Part shown: positions 18,695-28,213 of the stretch, piece by piece
Position numbering within the stretch: the stretch's first letter is position 1
How the letters are laid out: the number at the start of each line of letters is the position of its first letter
From: Paracoccaceae bacterium
Lineage (GTDB): Bacteria; Pseudomonadota; Alphaproteobacteria; Rhodobacterales; Rhodobacteraceae
NCBI GenBank assembly: GCA_022843025.1
Contig: JALHOL010000006.1
Span: forward strand, 62,001-126,000
DNA length: 64,000 nucleotides
Direction: 5' to 3'
Translations under genes and position numbers: made by a program
Notes under the pieces: model-generated
The model's database searches: none
The model's input: the letters and a program-made list of their open reading frames with translations, nothing else
Told to the model about the DNA's origin: nothing

Positions 18695-19831
18695 TTACTG
18701 GGCCGCCTCGGACGCGGCGGCCTTTTCGGCCGCATCGATTTCGGCGGCCTTCTGTTCCACCAGTTCGACGATATGGTCGATCATCCGGTCATTGCCCAGT
18801 TTGTGGCTTTGCTTGCCTGCCAGATAGACCATGCCCGACCCGGCGCCACCGCCGGTGAAACCGATATCGGTCATCAAAGCCTCACCCGGGCCGTTCACAA
18901 CACAGCCGATGATCGACAGCGACAGCGACGTGGTGATGTGGGCAAGGCGGTCTTCGAGCGCGGAAACCGTCTTGATCACGTCAAATCCCTGCCGCGCGCA
19001 GGACGGGCAGGAAATGATCGTCACGCCACGGTGGCGCAGACCAAGCGATTTCAGGATTTCGAAGCCAACCTTCACCTCTTCCACCGGATCGGCGGAAAGG
19101 GAGACGCGGATCGTGTCGCCAATGCCCATCCACAGCAGGTTGCCAAGGCCGATGGCCGATTTCACCGTGCCGGAGACAAGGCCCCCGGCTTCGGTGATGC
19201 CCAGATGGATCGGGGCATCCGTCGCTTCGGCCAGTTGCTGATAGGCGGCGGCGGCCATGAACACATCCGACGCTTTCACGCTGATCTTGAATTCGTGAAA
19301 ATCGTTGTCCTGCAACAGCTTGATGTGATCCATGCCGGATTCCACCATGGCATCAGGGCAAGGTTCGCCATACTTGTCCAACAGGTGCTTTTCCAGACTG
19401 CCCGCGTTCACGCCGATGCGGATGGAACAGCCATGGTCCTTGGCGGCTTTGACCACCTCGGCTACGCGGCGGGCGTCGCCGATATTGCCGGGGTTGATAC
19501 GCAGGCAGGCAGCGCCAGCCTCTGCCGCCTCAATCGCGCGTTTGTAATGAAAATGGATATCCGCCACGATGGGAACCGGGCTTTCCGCCACGATCTCGCG
19601 CAGGGCGCGGGTGCTTTCTTCATCCGGGGTGGAAACGCGCACGATATCGGCCCCGGCAATGGCGGCGCGCTGGATCTGTTCCAGCGTGGCCGCGACATCG
19701 GTGGTCAGGGTATTCGTCATCGTCTGAACGCTGATCGGTGCGTCACCGCCCACCAGCACCTTGCCCACGCGGATCTGGCGCGATTTGCGGCGATAGATGT
19801 TGCGCCAGGGGCGCACGGTATTCAGCGACAT
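18695..19831 (-). CDS. ispG: 4-hydroxy-3-methylbut-2-enyl diphosphate synthase (flavodoxin)
   Basis: A 378-residue iron-sulfur enzyme of the MEP isoprenoid pathway, converting MEcPP to HMBPP. The [4Fe-4S] cysteines are Cys275 and Cys278 in [11 protein letters not shown] and Cys310 in [12 protein letters not shown], with the usual downstream Glu. The start [17 protein letters not shown] is preferred over a Met 11 codons upstream. The C-terminus ends in an Ala/Glu-rich tail. It lies downstream of the RodZ-like gene with a 92-base gap; together they feed isoprenoid (undecaprenol, quinone, carotenoid) supply and shape control. Confidence 0.97.
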   Translation of the reverse strand: MSLNTVRPWRNIYRRKSRQIRVGKVLVGGDAPISVQTMTNTLTTDVAATLEQIQRAAIAGADIVRVSTPDEESTRALREIVAESPVPIVADIHFHYKRAIEAAEAGAACLRINPGNIGDARRVAEVVKAAKDHGCSIRIGVNAGSLEKHLLDKYGEPCPDAMVESGMDHIKLLQDNDFHEFKISVKASDVFMAAAAYQQLAEATDAPIHLGITEAGGLVSGTVKSAIGLGNLLWMGIGDTIRVSLSADPVEEVKVGFEILKSLGLRHRGVTIISCPSCARQGFDVIKTVSALEDRLAHITTSLSLSIIGCVVNGPGEALMTDIGFTGGGAGSGMVYLAGKQSHKLGNDRMIDHIVELVEQKAAEIDAAEKAAASEAAQ

Positions 19832-19923
19832 GGAGGCGGTCCTGCTGCGGGCAAACGTCTGCAACAGAGATAGACGCAGCCGACCGCAAGGGCAACCGCA
19901 GAGGCGACAAAGCCTGAAGGTGA

Positions 19924-21162
19924 TCAGTCGACGAGCGGTGCCGGTTCCGTCGCGGCCTGTGCCACATTCACGAACTTCGCCAGATCGGCATCGACGGAAA
20001 GATCCGCTTCGGCAAAGGTCTGGGTCAGGGCATCGGCGGACAAGGCGACGTTCTTCACAACCGATGCGCCCGGTGCGGCGGGGCCATAGGTGCGGCCATT
20101 CACGGCAAAGTAAACAGATCCTGAATTGCCCGCGCGCAGGACGGGCGCCTCTTCGAGGCTGGGCACGACATAGCGTTCGCCCGCATCAAGAATTTTTTCG
20201 AACAGCACGGTGCCATCAGCCGATTGCACCCGCACCCATGACGGGCGCACGGCCAGAACTTCCAGTTGCGGCGCGGCGTCGGCAACGACTTGCACGCCAT
20301 CCACAGCGCCAGCCTCGGCCAATGCCTGATCGACGGCGGCGGCCATGGGATCGGCAGGAGCGGCAGACGCAAGGGTGCCCGTGTCGCGCGGATTGATTGC
20401 TGCGATGGGGCCATCGCGCGACGTCATCACCGGCACATCCAGCGCCTGCGGACGATACAGGCGATCCATCAGATCGGGCTGGGCTGAAGTATTCGCCTCG
20501 GCCAGCGCGGCGGGGTCTGCTTCTGGTGCGACGGCGACTTCGGCCACAAGCGGATCGATCCGCTGCACACCGTCGAGCGGGTCAATCTCGGCCACCACAA
20601 CGGGGGCTTGGTCGATCGGGGCCAGTTGCACGCGCTGCACTTCCTGCAACACGGACCAGCCGCCATAGCCGATTGCGCCAATCAGCACCGCCAACACGAG
20701 AACGGAGCCGACCGCGCCCGGTTCAATCTGCGACAGCACGCTTTCGCTGCGCGGGATGAAGGTCGCGTTGGGATTGGCCAGCGGATCGCCGAAATCCTGC
20801 GTAGCACGTTTTGCCGTGATCCCCTGAGACGAGGCGGCCGCGCTCATGCCATGGGCGACGGTGAAATTCGCCTCGACACAGAATTTCTGAAACGCCCAAT
20901 CCGGATCCATGCCTAGATAGCGCGCATAGGACCGCACATAACCCGCGACAAACCCTTGGGTTTCAAAGGCCGACACATCGGCGTTTTCAATGGCAGCAAT
21001 ATAGGTGGCTTTGATTTTAAGCTCGCGCTGCACATCGAGCAGCGATTTGCCCAGCGTGGCGCGTTCGCCCCGCATCAGGTCGCCCAGTCGCAGTTCGAAA
21101 TCGTCAAAGCCCTTTGGCTTGTCGACCCCGGCCGTCGAAGGTTTGGACCTCCAACCGATCAT
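19924..21162 (-). CDS. RodZ-like HTH and DUF4115 membrane protein
   Basis: A 412-residue bitopic protein. The N-terminal half has a Cro/C1-type helix-turn-helix (about residues 25-100, [22 protein letters not shown]). A membrane helix follows (about 155-175, [20 protein letters not shown]), then a long Ala/Pro/Val-rich periplasmic linker and a C-terminal DUF4115 domain (about 300-385, [19 protein letters not shown]). This is the RodZ architecture, which links MreB to the elongation machinery. Whether it is the organism's main RodZ cannot be told from the window alone. Confidence 0.88.
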   Translation of the reverse strand: MIGWRSKPSTAGVDKPKGFDDFELRLGDLMRGERATLGKSLLDVQRELKIKATYIAAIENADVSAFETQGFVAGYVRSYARYLGMDPDWAFQKFCVEANFTVAHGMSAAASSQGITAKRATQDFGDPLANPNATFIPRSESVLSQIEPGAVGSVLVLAVLIGAIGYGGWSVLQEVQRVQLAPIDQAPVVVAEIDPLDGVQRIDPLVAEVAVAPEADPAALAEANTSAQPDLMDRLYRPQALDVPVMTSRDGPIAAINPRDTGTLASAAPADPMAAAVDQALAEAGAVDGVQVVADAAPQLEVLAVRPSWVRVQSADGTVLFEKILDAGERYVVPSLEEAPVLRAGNSGSVYFAVNGRTYGPAAPGASVVKNVALSADALTQTFAEADLSVDADLAKFVNVAQAATEPAPLVD

Positions 21163-21277
21163 GCAACTTGCCCCATCACTGCCCCAAGACCACCGAGTCG
21201 CATTGTGCGCGACTCATATTCTGTCGTATTCAGGATAAGTTAGCACAGGGCAAGGCCTTTTGCATGTGCGGAAAGTG

Positions 21278-22501
21278 TCAGGCGGATACCTCGGCGCGAT
21301 TCAGCGCACAATGCCCCCAAAGTGCATCCATAGCCCGCACCAGATGGTCGATCTGCCGCGAATCGTGCACCGGCGAGGGCGTGAAGCGCAGGCGTTCCGT
21401 GCCACGCGGCACGGTGGGGAAGTTGATAGGCTGCACGTAGATACCATAGGTTTCAAGCAGCATATCAGACAGCATCTTGCAATGCACCGGATCACCGACA
21501 TGGACCGGCACGATATGGCTGCCATGGTCGATGATCGGCAGACCCAACCCCTTGAGCCGGGTTTTCAGAATGCGGGCATGAAGTTGCTGGGAATCGCGCA
21601 GATGCTGCGCGGTCTTGAGGATGCGGACGGATGCCGCCGCACCGGCCGCCACGGCGGGCGGCAAAGACGTGGTGAAGATGAAACCCGGCGCATAGGACCG
21701 GATCGCATCCACCATGCGGGCCGAAGCAGCGATGTATCCGCCGAACACGCCATAGGCCTTGGCCAGGGTGCCGTTGATGATGTCGATGCGATGCATCTGG
21801 CCATCGCGTTCCGCGACCCCTGCCCCGCGCGGGCCATACATGCCCACGGCGTGAACCTCGTCGATATAGGTCAGCGCGTTGAATTCCTGTGCCAGATCGC
21901 AAATCGCGGCGATCGGGCCGAAATCGCCGTCCATCGAGTAGATCGATTCAAAGGCGATCAGCTTTGGCGCGGCGGGATCATCCGCCGCCAGCAATGCGCG
22001 CAGATGGGCCAGATCGTTATGGCGGAAGATACGCTTTTCGCCGCCCCCGCGACGGACGCCTTCGATCATGGACGCATGGTTGAGCGCGTCGGAATAGATA
22101 ATAAGTCCGGGAAAGATGGACCGCAGCGTCGAAAGCGTGGCGTCATTTGCGATATAGGCGCTGGAGAAAACCAGCGCGGCCTCTTTGCCGTGCAGATCGG
22201 ACAGTTCTGCCTCAAGCTGCTTGTGATAGACCGTCGTGCCGGAAATATTGCGCGTGCCGCCCGATCCCGCGCCCGTGGCATCGAGCGCCTCGTGCATGGC
22301 GGCCAACACTTCGGGGTGCTGCCCCATTCCCAGATAATCGTTGCCGCACCAAACGGTTATGTCGCGTTCCGTGCCGTCGGGGCGGCGCCAGACTGCCTGC
22401 GGGAAATGGCCCTTGCGGCGCACGATATCGATGAAGGTGCGATAGCGCCCTTCGTCGTGCAGACGTTGCAGGCTGGCATCCAGCGCAGCTTGGTAATCCA
22501 T
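21278..22501 (-). CDS. hemA: 5-aminolevulinate synthase
   Basis: A 407-residue PLP enzyme that condenses glycine with succinyl-CoA to 5-aminolevulinate, the first step of tetrapyrrole synthesis in alphaproteobacteria. The PLP lysine is Lys248 in [14 protein letters not shown]. Other family marks are [20 protein letters not shown] and [13 protein letters not shown]. The start has a clear AGGAG site nine bases upstream. Length and the lysine position equal those of Rhodobacter ALA synthases. A perfect FNR-type box lies about 140 bases upstream, consistent with oxygen-dependent control. Confidence 0.97.
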   Translation of the reverse strand: MDYQAALDASLQRLHDEGRYRTFIDIVRRKGHFPQAVWRRPDGTERDITVWCGNDYLGMGQHPEVLAAMHEALDATGAGSGGTRNISGTTVYHKQLEAELSDLHGKEAALVFSSAYIANDATLSTLRSIFPGLIIYSDALNHASMIEGVRRGGGEKRIFRHNDLAHLRALLAADDPAAPKLIAFESIYSMDGDFGPIAAICDLAQEFNALTYIDEVHAVGMYGPRGAGVAERDGQMHRIDIINGTLAKAYGVFGGYIAASARMVDAIRSYAPGFIFTTSLPPAVAAGAAASVRILKTAQHLRDSQQLHARILKTRLKGLGLPIIDHGSHIVPVHVGDPVHCKMLSDMLLETYGIYVQPINFPTVPRGTERLRFTPSPVHDSRQIDHLVRAMDALWGHCALNRAEVSA

Positions 22502-22633
22502 CGCGTCTCCTATCCGGCGGTGCGTTTCGCCGTCCTCAGTGCGCTTGTCCCGGGAAAGGCCTGATCTGGCGGCGGCCCGGAATAATTGCGTCAGTCGTTG
22601 CTATAGCCATGGTCGGTAAACCCGGCCTTACCC

Positions 22634-22647
22634 TTGATATGGATCAA
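22634..22647. promoter_or_regulatory. FNR/FnrL-type box upstream of hemA
   Basis: TTGAT-ATGG-ATCAA is a perfect match to the FNR consensus TTGAT-N4-ATCAA. Its centre lies 139 bases before the hemA start. A TATAGC element, read on the hemA strand at 22605-22600, would put a start site near 22593, so the box would be at about -47, close to a class II activator position. FnrL control of hemA is known in Rhodobacter. The box also lies 45 bases downstream of the stop-side end of the neighbouring secreted-protein gene. Confidence 0.7.
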
Positions 22648-22691
22648 AGCGGCCATGATTCACCCCGGATTTGGTGGACCTGTTGCCGCAG

Positions 22692-23246
22692 TCAGTCTGC
22701 GATGGCAACGGTGCAATCCGTCGCGGCTTGTTGTTTGGCGGCACAGGCGGCGACCGCCTCATCCCCGGATGCACCCAAGCCCCAGGCACCCGTTGCCGCC
22801 GAAATGGCCAATGCGCCGCCCGTGTAGTTCGCGAAATCGGTGGTCGCGGACATGGACAATTGCAGGGGCCGCGCCTCCCATCCTTCGGGGCGGACAAGCG
22901 CCACGATGACACAATCGGCAGCACCTTTCTTCTTGGCGTTGCATTCGCCAAGAGCGGCGGTGCTGGCCGCTTCGATCGTGTGGTGATTGGCTGCGGCGAT
23001 GGTGGCTTCGGACATCAGCCCCTCATCGGGGGAAATGGCGATTGCGGCGTAATAGGGTTGGTCCTGCGCGACCATGGCCAGCATCTTGGCCTCGTCCTTG
23101 GCCAGCACGCCCTGCCCGTTGATTTCCACCTCGGCCGGGGCCGGGGCGAAGAGAAGGCTCGCCGCCTCATCGCCCGTGATGCTTTGGGCAAGCGCGGGAA
23201 AGCCAGCTAGGGACAGAGTGAGCACCAGGGATGACAATCGGGACAT
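22692..23246 (-). CDS. Secreted protein of unknown function
   Basis: A 184-residue protein with a clean signal peptide (MSRLSSLVLTLSLAGFPALAQ), so it is expected in the periplasm. The mature part is Ala-rich with four cysteines (in ALGECNAKKKGAADCVIV and AVAACAAKQQAATDCTVA) that could form two disulfides. The paired A-x(2)-C spacing suggests two similar half-units, and the C-terminal half looks like a SEL1/DUF4189-type cysteine-paired segment. I do not recognise a named family with confidence. It lies upstream of hemA on the same strand but is separated by 190 bases. Confidence 0.7.
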   Translation of the reverse strand: MSRLSSLVLTLSLAGFPALAQSITGDEAASLLFAPAPAEVEINGQGVLAKDEAKMLAMVAQDQPYYAAIAISPDEGLMSEATIAAANHHTIEAASTAALGECNAKKKGAADCVIVALVRPEGWEARPLQLSMSATTDFANYTGGALAISAATGAWGLGASGDEAVAACAAKQQAATDCTVAIAD

Positions 23247-23357
23247 GGCAGGTTCCTCATCGGATGACGGGGTTGTTTTAGCCTGTCAGGCCGGGTCTGG
23301 ACAGGGGCAGAAGTGTTGATAGGGTCGCGGCGCGTATCACATTCAGGAGACAGCGCC

Positions 23358-24731
23358 ATGAGCCTTGATGCCGTTCTTGCCCGCATTGACGCGGACCTGC
23401 CACAGGCGCTGGAGCGGTTGATGGAATTGCTGCGCATTCCGTCCATCTCGACCGATCCCGCCTTCAAGCCCGATTGTGCACGCGCAGCGGATTGGCTGGT
23501 GGCGGATTTGCAAACGCTGGGGTTTACGGCGGCAAGCCGTCCGACACCGGGGCATCCGATGGTGGTGGGGCACGGGGGCGAAGGCGGACGTCACCTGTTA
23601 TTCTACGGGCACTACGACGTGCAACCCGTTGATCCGCTGGAGCTTTGGGCGCGTGACCCGTTCGACCCGCAGGTTGAGGATACCCCCAAAGGCAAGGTCA
23701 TCCGGGCGCGGGGATCGTCGGATGACAAGGGGCAGTTGATGACCTTCCTTGAGGCCTGCCGGGCCTGGAAGGCGGTGCATGGCAGCCTGCCCGGCAAGTT
23801 GACGATCTTTCTGGAAGGTGAAGAGGAATCGGGTTCGCCGTCGCTGATCCCCTTCCTGCGCGAGAATGCCGCCGAGTTGCGCGCCGATCTGGCGCTGATT
23901 TGTGATACGGGGCTGTTCGAGGATGCGGTGCCTGCGATCACGACCATGCTGCGCGGGCTTTGCAAGGCGGAATTCACCGTACGTGCCGCAAGCCGCGATC
24001 TGCATTCGGGCATGTATGGCGGGTTGGCGCGCAACCCGATTCACGTGCTGACCCGGTTGCTGGCGGGGCTGCATGATGCAGAGGGGCATGTGCAAGTGCC
24101 CGGATTCTATGACGATGTTGCCGAACTGCCCGATGCGTTGCGCCAGCAGTGGCAGGCCTTGGCCTTTGACCATGGCAAGTATCTGGGGGATGTCGGGCTG
24201 TCGCTGCCCGCGGGTGAGGTGGAGCGGACGCCGCTGGAAATGATCTGGTCGCGCCCAACCGCCGAGGTGAACGGCATCTGGGGCGGATATACCGGTGCGG
24301 GTTTCAAGACCGTGTTGCCGAGCGAGGCCCATGCCAAGGTGAGCTTTCGGCTGGTGTCGAAACAGGATCCGGAGAAGGTGCTCAAGTCCTTTAGATCATG
24401 GGCAGAATCCCAAATTCCGGCAGATTGCGAGATCATCTGGCATGACGGGATCGAAGGGTCGCCCGCATCAGTGATGGAGATCGGCGATCCGGCGTTCGAG
24501 GCGGCGCGGCAGGCGCTGACCGATGAATGGGGCCGCGCGGCGGCCTTTGTGGGATCGGGCGGGTCGATCCCGATTGCGGGGTATTTCAAGACGGAACTGG
24601 GGATGGATGCCATGCTGATCGGCTTTGGTCGGGATGACGACCAGATCCACAGCCCCAATGAGAAGTATGATCTGGAGTGCTTCCACAAGGGCATCCGGTC
24701 CTGGGCCCGTGTTCTGGCGCGACTGCAATGA
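23358..24731 (+). CDS. M20 family dipeptidase/carboxypeptidase
   Basis: A 457-residue di-zinc metallopeptidase of the M20 (PepV/CNDP-like) family, cytoplasmic. Motifs are FYGHYDVQPVDPLELW (first zinc His and Asp), ARGSSDDKGQLM (bridging Asp), EGEEESGSPS (catalytic Glu pair) and a lid domain with DLHSGMYGG. The start is MSLDAVLARIDADL at 23358, next to a CAGGAGA ribosome binding site; the frame extends 15 codons further up without support. The stop overlaps the start of the acetyltransferase gene by 4 bases (ATGA), which indicates coupling. Confidence 0.93.
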   Translation: MSLDAVLARIDADLPQALERLMELLRIPSISTDPAFKPDCARAADWLVADLQTLGFTAASRPTPGHPMVVGHGGEGGRHLLFYGHYDVQPVDPLELWARDPFDPQVEDTPKGKVIRARGSSDDKGQLMTFLEACRAWKAVHGSLPGKLTIFLEGEEESGSPSLIPFLRENAAELRADLALICDTGLFEDAVPAITTMLRGLCKAEFTVRAASRDLHSGMYGGLARNPIHVLTRLLAGLHDAEGHVQVPGFYDDVAELPDALRQQWQALAFDHGKYLGDVGLSLPAGEVERTPLEMIWSRPTAEVNGIWGGYTGAGFKTVLPSEAHAKVSFRLVSKQDPEKVLKSFRSWAESQIPADCEIIWHDGIEGSPASVMEIGDPAFEAARQALTDEWGRAAAFVGSGGSIPIAGYFKTELGMDAMLIGFGRDDDQIHSPNEKYDLECFHKGIRSWARVLARLQ

Positions 24732-25171
24732 GCGTGGATATCCGCGATGCAACCCCTGCGGATGAGGCGGGTTGGCGCAGCTTGTGGCAGCAATACCTTG
24801 ATTTCTATGAGGTTGTGCTGAAGCCAGAGGTCACCGCTGCCACTTGGGCGCGGCTGATGGACCCCGCCTCGCCGGTCAAGGCGCGGCTGGCTTTTGTGGA
24901 TGGAGAAATGGTGGGGTTTGCCATTCACTTGCACCACCCGTCGACATGGGTGATCGGTGAGGATTGCTATCTGGAAGACCTGTTCCTTGCGCCTGCGGCG
25001 CGGGGCAAGGGCGTGGGGCGGGCGCTGATCGAGGATCTGAAGACGCTGGCGCGGGGCAAGGGATGGCAGCGGCTGTATTGGCACACGGATGAAGACAACA
25101 TCGTGGCGCGGCGGCTGTACGACCGCTTTGTCGAGTCAGACGGGCATGTGCGGTATCGGCTGACGTTGTAG
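24728..25171 (+). CDS. GNAT family N-acetyltransferase
   Basis: A 147-residue acetyltransferase with the GNAT acetyl-CoA loop LAPAARGKGVGRALIEDL (about residues 88-105), preceded by CYLEDLFLAP, the usual beta4 strand, and followed by YWHTDEDNIVARRLYDRF. The family acetylates small amines, peptides or antibiotics; the substrate is unknown. The start codon overlaps the stop of the M20 peptidase in an ATGA junction, so the two are very likely translated together, perhaps in recycling or detoxifying a peptide-like compound. Confidence 0.9.
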   Translation: MSVDIRDATPADEAGWRSLWQQYLDFYEVVLKPEVTAATWARLMDPASPVKARLAFVDGEMVGFAIHLHHPSTWVIGEDCYLEDLFLAPAARGKGVGRALIEDLKTLARGKGWQRLYWHTDEDNIVARRLYDRFVESDGHVRYRLTL

Positions 25172-25306
25172 GGCGTTCTGGGGGTTAATCACCCGCCTTT
25201 TCAGCGTTTTACGCGAAATCGGCTGTGCAGCGGCCGGTGCAGACGCCTGTGCAGACAAGCGTTTGCACGCAGCGAACGGTCCTAACGGTTAACCTTAACC
25301 GGTTGT

Positions 25307-25528
25307 TCATGACCGACTCAGCGCCAACCGCGCCAGTTTGGCGATCAGCAAAAGCCAAGGAAGGGTGTGGAAGGCGAGATCGAAGATGTCCATGGGGCGA
25401 AGAGGGATGCCCGCCACCAGCATCTTGAACTTTTCCCAGATATGCGGTTCCGGGAAGAACGGGGCGAGGCCCAGCGTGAACGCGCCGACAAGGGCTAGGG
25501 TCAGGGGGATGCGGTCGAGGAATGACAT
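25307..25528 (-). CDS. Small two-helix membrane protein
   Basis: A 73-residue protein with two predicted membrane helices (about residues 8-24 and 55-70) joined by a loop, HIWEKFKMLVAGIPLRP. Proteins of this size and pattern are often labelled RND transporter by automatic annotation, but it is far too short for one. The family is common in Rhodobacterales and its role is not known to me. The start at 25528 has GGAGG seven bases upstream. It sits directly downstream of the tRNA-Asp pair on the same strand. Confidence 0.7.
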   Translation of the reverse strand: MSFLDRIPLTLALVGAFTLGLAPFFPEPHIWEKFKMLVAGIPLRPMDIFDLAFHTLPWLLLIAKLARLALSRS

Positions 25529-25589
25529 TGACGCCTCCGGTTTTACGGAAGCCCTATCACATATTCATTATTCTGCATCTGTGGTGAAA

Positions 25590-25666
25590 TGGCGCGGTTG
25601 ACGGGGCTCGAACCCGCGACCCCCGGCGTGACAGGCCGGTACTCTAACCAACTGAGCTACAACCGC
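25590..25666 (-). tRNA. tRNA-Asp(GTC), copy 1
   Basis: A 77-base tRNA on the minus strand with a full cloverleaf: acceptor GCGGTTG pairing CAACCGC, D-stem GCTC, anticodon loop CTGTCAC with anticodon GTC, T-loop TTCGAGC and an encoded CCA end (25590-25592). It is identical over its whole length to copy 2, 104 bases upstream in transcription. Confidence 0.97.
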
Positions 25667-25693
25667 GCATTTAAACGTTCGGGGTCGGGCGGA

Positions 25694-25770
25694 TGGCGCG
25701 GTTGACGGGGCTCGAACCCGCGACCCCCGGCGTGACAGGCCGGTACTCTAACCAACTGAGCTACAACCGC
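25694..25770 (-). tRNA. tRNA-Asp(GTC), copy 2
   Basis: A 77-base tRNA identical to copy 1, with anticodon GTC and encoded CCA (25694-25696). The two copies lie 27 bases apart on the same strand and are likely processed from one transcript. Flanking sequence is not shared, which suggests duplication of the tRNA alone or gene conversion. Confidence 0.97.
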
Positions 25771-25870
25771 ACTCGACCGCCCGGTTCCCCGAACGTGGGG
25801 TGGGTATTACGGAAGGGCGCGGGTGGCGTCAAGCGACCTTTGGAAAATAATCCGTGGCCGATGGAGAGGG

Positions 25871-25986
25871 CGAAATTTGGCGCAAATTTCGCGTCGATTT
25901 CTGCACGCAGAAATCGGATGCGCCTCTCCCGAAGGGCGCACGGAATTTGCGCCAAATTCCGGCGCGGTTTTTGCGTCAAAAACCGC
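25871..25986. repeat. Array of four strong hairpins (REP/BIME-like) after the pirin stop
   Basis: Four perfect inverted repeats follow one another. H1: CGAAATTTG (25871-25879) with CAAATTTCG (25883-25891). H2: CGATTTCTGC (25895-25904) with GCAGAAATCG (25907-25916). H3: CGGAATTTG (25941-25949) with CAAATTCCG (25953-25961). H4: GCGGTTTTTG (25964-25973) with CAAAAACCGC (25977-25986). Stems are 9-10 bp and the loops only 2-3 bases. GGAGAGG (25863-25869) and CCTCTCC (25923-25929) form an outer stem around H1 and H2. The array begins 15 bases after the pirin stop on the minus strand and ends before the tRNA-Asp pair. Confidence 0.85.
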
Positions 25987-26001
25987 TTTGCCAAACGGCA
26001 G

Positions 26002-26934
26002 TTACGGAGCGGGGATGAATTCCGCGTTGTCATCGGGCGGCAGGCGGAAGCGGCCATGCGCCCAATCGCCTGCGCGCCACGCCTCTTTCGCGGCGTCGAT
26101 GCGTTCTTTCGACGAGGCCACGAAGTTCCACCAGATGTGGCGCGGGCCATCCATCGTAGCCCCGCCCAGCAGCATCAGCCGCGCCCCCTGCCCGCCTGCG
26201 CGCACCGAGATGCGGTCGCCCGGACGGAAGACGAGCATCTGGCCTGCGGGAAAGGTCTGGCCGCCCACAGTCACCTCACCCGCCAGAATGTAGATGCCGC
26301 GATCTTCGTGGTCGTCGGGCAGCGGAATGGCGGCGCCGGGATCGAGGGTGGCATCGGCATAGAACACCTCGGACGGGGTATCGACCGGCACGCGTTCGCC
26401 CCAGGCATGGCCCAAGATCAGGCGGACGGTTTTGCCTTCGCCTTCCAGTTCCGGCAGCAGGCTGCCCTGGGCATGGACAAAGGCTGCGGGGTCGTCTTCG
26501 TTCTTTTTCGGCAAGGCGAGCCAGGTTTGCAGGCCGAACATGGTATGCGGCTGGCTGCGCAGCGGGCCATCGGTGCGTTCGGAATGGGTGATGCCATGGC
26601 CTGCCATCATCAGGTTGACTGCACCCGGTTCGATCCATTGATCGGTGCCCAGACTGTCACGGTGGTGCAGGCGGCCCTTGAGCAGATAGGTGACGGTGGC
26701 CAGCCCGATATGGGGATGGGGGCGGACGTCGATCCCCTGCCCTGTCAGGAATTCAGCCGGGCCCATTTGATCGAAGAAGATGAAGGGGCCCACCATCTGG
26801 CGCTCCACCGAGGGAAGTGCTCGGCGCACCTCGAACCCGCCAAGATCGCGGGCGCGCGGGACGATGACAGCCTCGATCGCATCGACGGCATCGCCAATGG
26901 GGATGGACGGGTCTAGGGCGGGGTTCCAGCTCAT
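26002..26934 (-). CDS. Pirin family protein
   Basis: A 310-residue bicupin of the pirin family. The N-terminal cupin has the metal-binding pattern HPHIGLATVTYLL (residues about 73-85) and a HSERTDGP stretch near residue 118. The C-terminal cupin contains IYILAGEVTVGGQ. Bacterial pirins bind iron and have been reported as quercetinases or redox-sensitive regulators; this one's role is not determined. The start MSWNPALDPSIPIGD at 26934 follows GGAGGCTGCC, a good ribosome binding site; the upstream extension of the frame lacks one. Confidence 0.92.
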   Translation of the reverse strand: MSWNPALDPSIPIGDAVDAIEAVIVPRARDLGGFEVRRALPSVERQMVGPFIFFDQMGPAEFLTGQGIDVRPHPHIGLATVTYLLKGRLHHRDSLGTDQWIEPGAVNLMMAGHGITHSERTDGPLRSQPHTMFGLQTWLALPKKNEDDPAAFVHAQGSLLPELEGEGKTVRLILGHAWGERVPVDTPSEVFYADATLDPGAAIPLPDDHEDRGIYILAGEVTVGGQTFPAGQMLVFRPGDRISVRAGGQGARLMLLGGATMDGPRHIWWNFVASSKERIDAAKEAWRAGDWAHGRFRLPPDDNAEFIPAP

Positions 26935-27055
26935 GGCAGCCTCCGGGCTTTGCTTGGGTCCAATGTAGGGGAATGCAGAGGCCGGGTCACCCGCCGCAGG
27001 CGCGCGCGGGTTGTGCAGGCTGGCACAGGCGCGCCGGGGGTGGCATGATGGGGGC

Positions 27056-28213
27056 ATGGTGAACCGGATAGATCAGCAGCGCCCAGATGCGCCGGATATG
27101 GCGGGCTATGGCCCGCATGGCGTGGGCTGGCAGGACTGGGAGATGGAGACGCCGCCTGTGGTCGATGTGGTGGTGACAGGGGACGGGCCTGAACAGTTTG
27201 CCCCCCGGCGGCTGCGCTGTGCGGTGTGGTATCCGGCGGCACCGGGCGGGGTGGCGGTGACGCTACGCAGCCGGTTGCGCGATGGGCGGCAGGAGGCGGA
27301 TCTGCAGGGGCGGGCCGTGGCAGGGGCGCAGCCTGTGGCGGGGCGGTTTCCGCTGGTGATCCTGTCGCATGGCTGGCCGGGGAACCGCTTCCTGATGGCG
27401 CATTTGGGCGAAGCGCTGGCCTCGCGCGGTTTCTTTGTGGTGGCGCCGGATCATCAGGGCAGCACCTATGAAGACCGGCTGGACGGGCGGGCGGATTTCG
27501 GGATCACGCTGGTGCATCGGCCGCTGGATCAGCGGTTCCTGATCGCGGCGGCGGTGGAGGCCTTTGCCGATCGGGTGGATGGAAGCCGCGTGGCCGTGGT
27601 GGGCTATTCCATGGGGGGCTATGGCGCGCTGGTGTCGGCAGGGGCGGGTCTGTCACCGATGGGGCTGAATTGGCCCGGTGGCGCGCGCGGCGATCTGATG
27701 GCCCGTCACGCCGAGGGGGCGGCGCTGCCGGTGGCAGGGTTGCGCGCCATTGTGGCGATTGGCCCTTGGGGCGCGCAGCACGGGTTCTGGACCGACGCGG
27801 CGCTTGCCGCGATCCGGGTGCCGATGCTGGTGATCGGCGGGGATCAGGACGGGATATCGGGCTATGCCGATGGCATCCGGCGGGTGTTCACGCAAGCCAC
27901 GGGCTGTGACCGCTGGCTGCTGACGTTTCAGGGCGCGGGGCACAATGCGGCGGCCCCTATCCCTGCCCCGCGCGAAAGCTGGGCCATGGTGCCTTGGCTG
28001 GAATTCGCGCCGTTCGAGCATTATGCCGATCCCGTCTGGGACAGCGTGCGCATGAACAACATCGCGCAGCATGTGGTGGCGGTCTTTCTGGACCAATCCC
28101 TGTGCGGGGCCGATCAGGCGGCGCGGTTGGCCCCGTTTGAAGGTGGGCGGCCTGCGGGGTTTATCGAGGCGGGCGCGCCGGGGCTGCGGTTGGAGCGGTT
28201 GTCAAAAGGGTGA
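27056..28213 (+). CDS. Alpha/beta hydrolase, dienelactone/PAF-acetylhydrolase-like
   Basis: A 385-residue alpha/beta hydrolase. The nucleophile is Ser185 in VVGYSMGGYG (GxSxG), the oxyanion segment is ILSHGWPGNR (residues 102-111), the acid is likely in GGDQDGISG and the base in GAGHNAA. There is no signal peptide, so it is probably cytoplasmic. Relatives act as carboxylesterases or lipases; no specific substrate can be given. The start at 27056 is the best-supported ATG, and the upstream frame is poor. It is divergent to the pirin gene and converges with an aminotransferase directly at the stop codons (28213/28214). Confidence 0.85.
   Translation: MVNRIDQQRPDAPDMAGYGPHGVGWQDWEMETPPVVDVVVTGDGPEQFAPRRLRCAVWYPAAPGGVAVTLRSRLRDGRQEADLQGRAVAGAQPVAGRFPLVILSHGWPGNRFLMAHLGEALASRGFFVVAPDHQGSTYEDRLDGRADFGITLVHRPLDQRFLIAAAVEAFADRVDGSRVAVVGYSMGGYGALVSAGAGLSPMGLNWPGGARGDLMARHAEGAALPVAGLRAIVAIGPWGAQHGFWTDAALAAIRVPMLVIGGDQDGISGYADGIRRVFTQATGCDRWLLTFQGAGHNAAAPIPAPRESWAMVPWLEFAPFEHYADPVWDSVRMNNIAQHVVAVFLDQSLCGADQAARLAPFEGGRPAGFIEAGAPGLRLERLSKG

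Noticed and set aside
25307-25528. Labelling the 73-residue protein as an RND transporter
   Set aside because: RND pumps are about 1000 residues with 12 helices; this has two helices only, so the common label is not supported.
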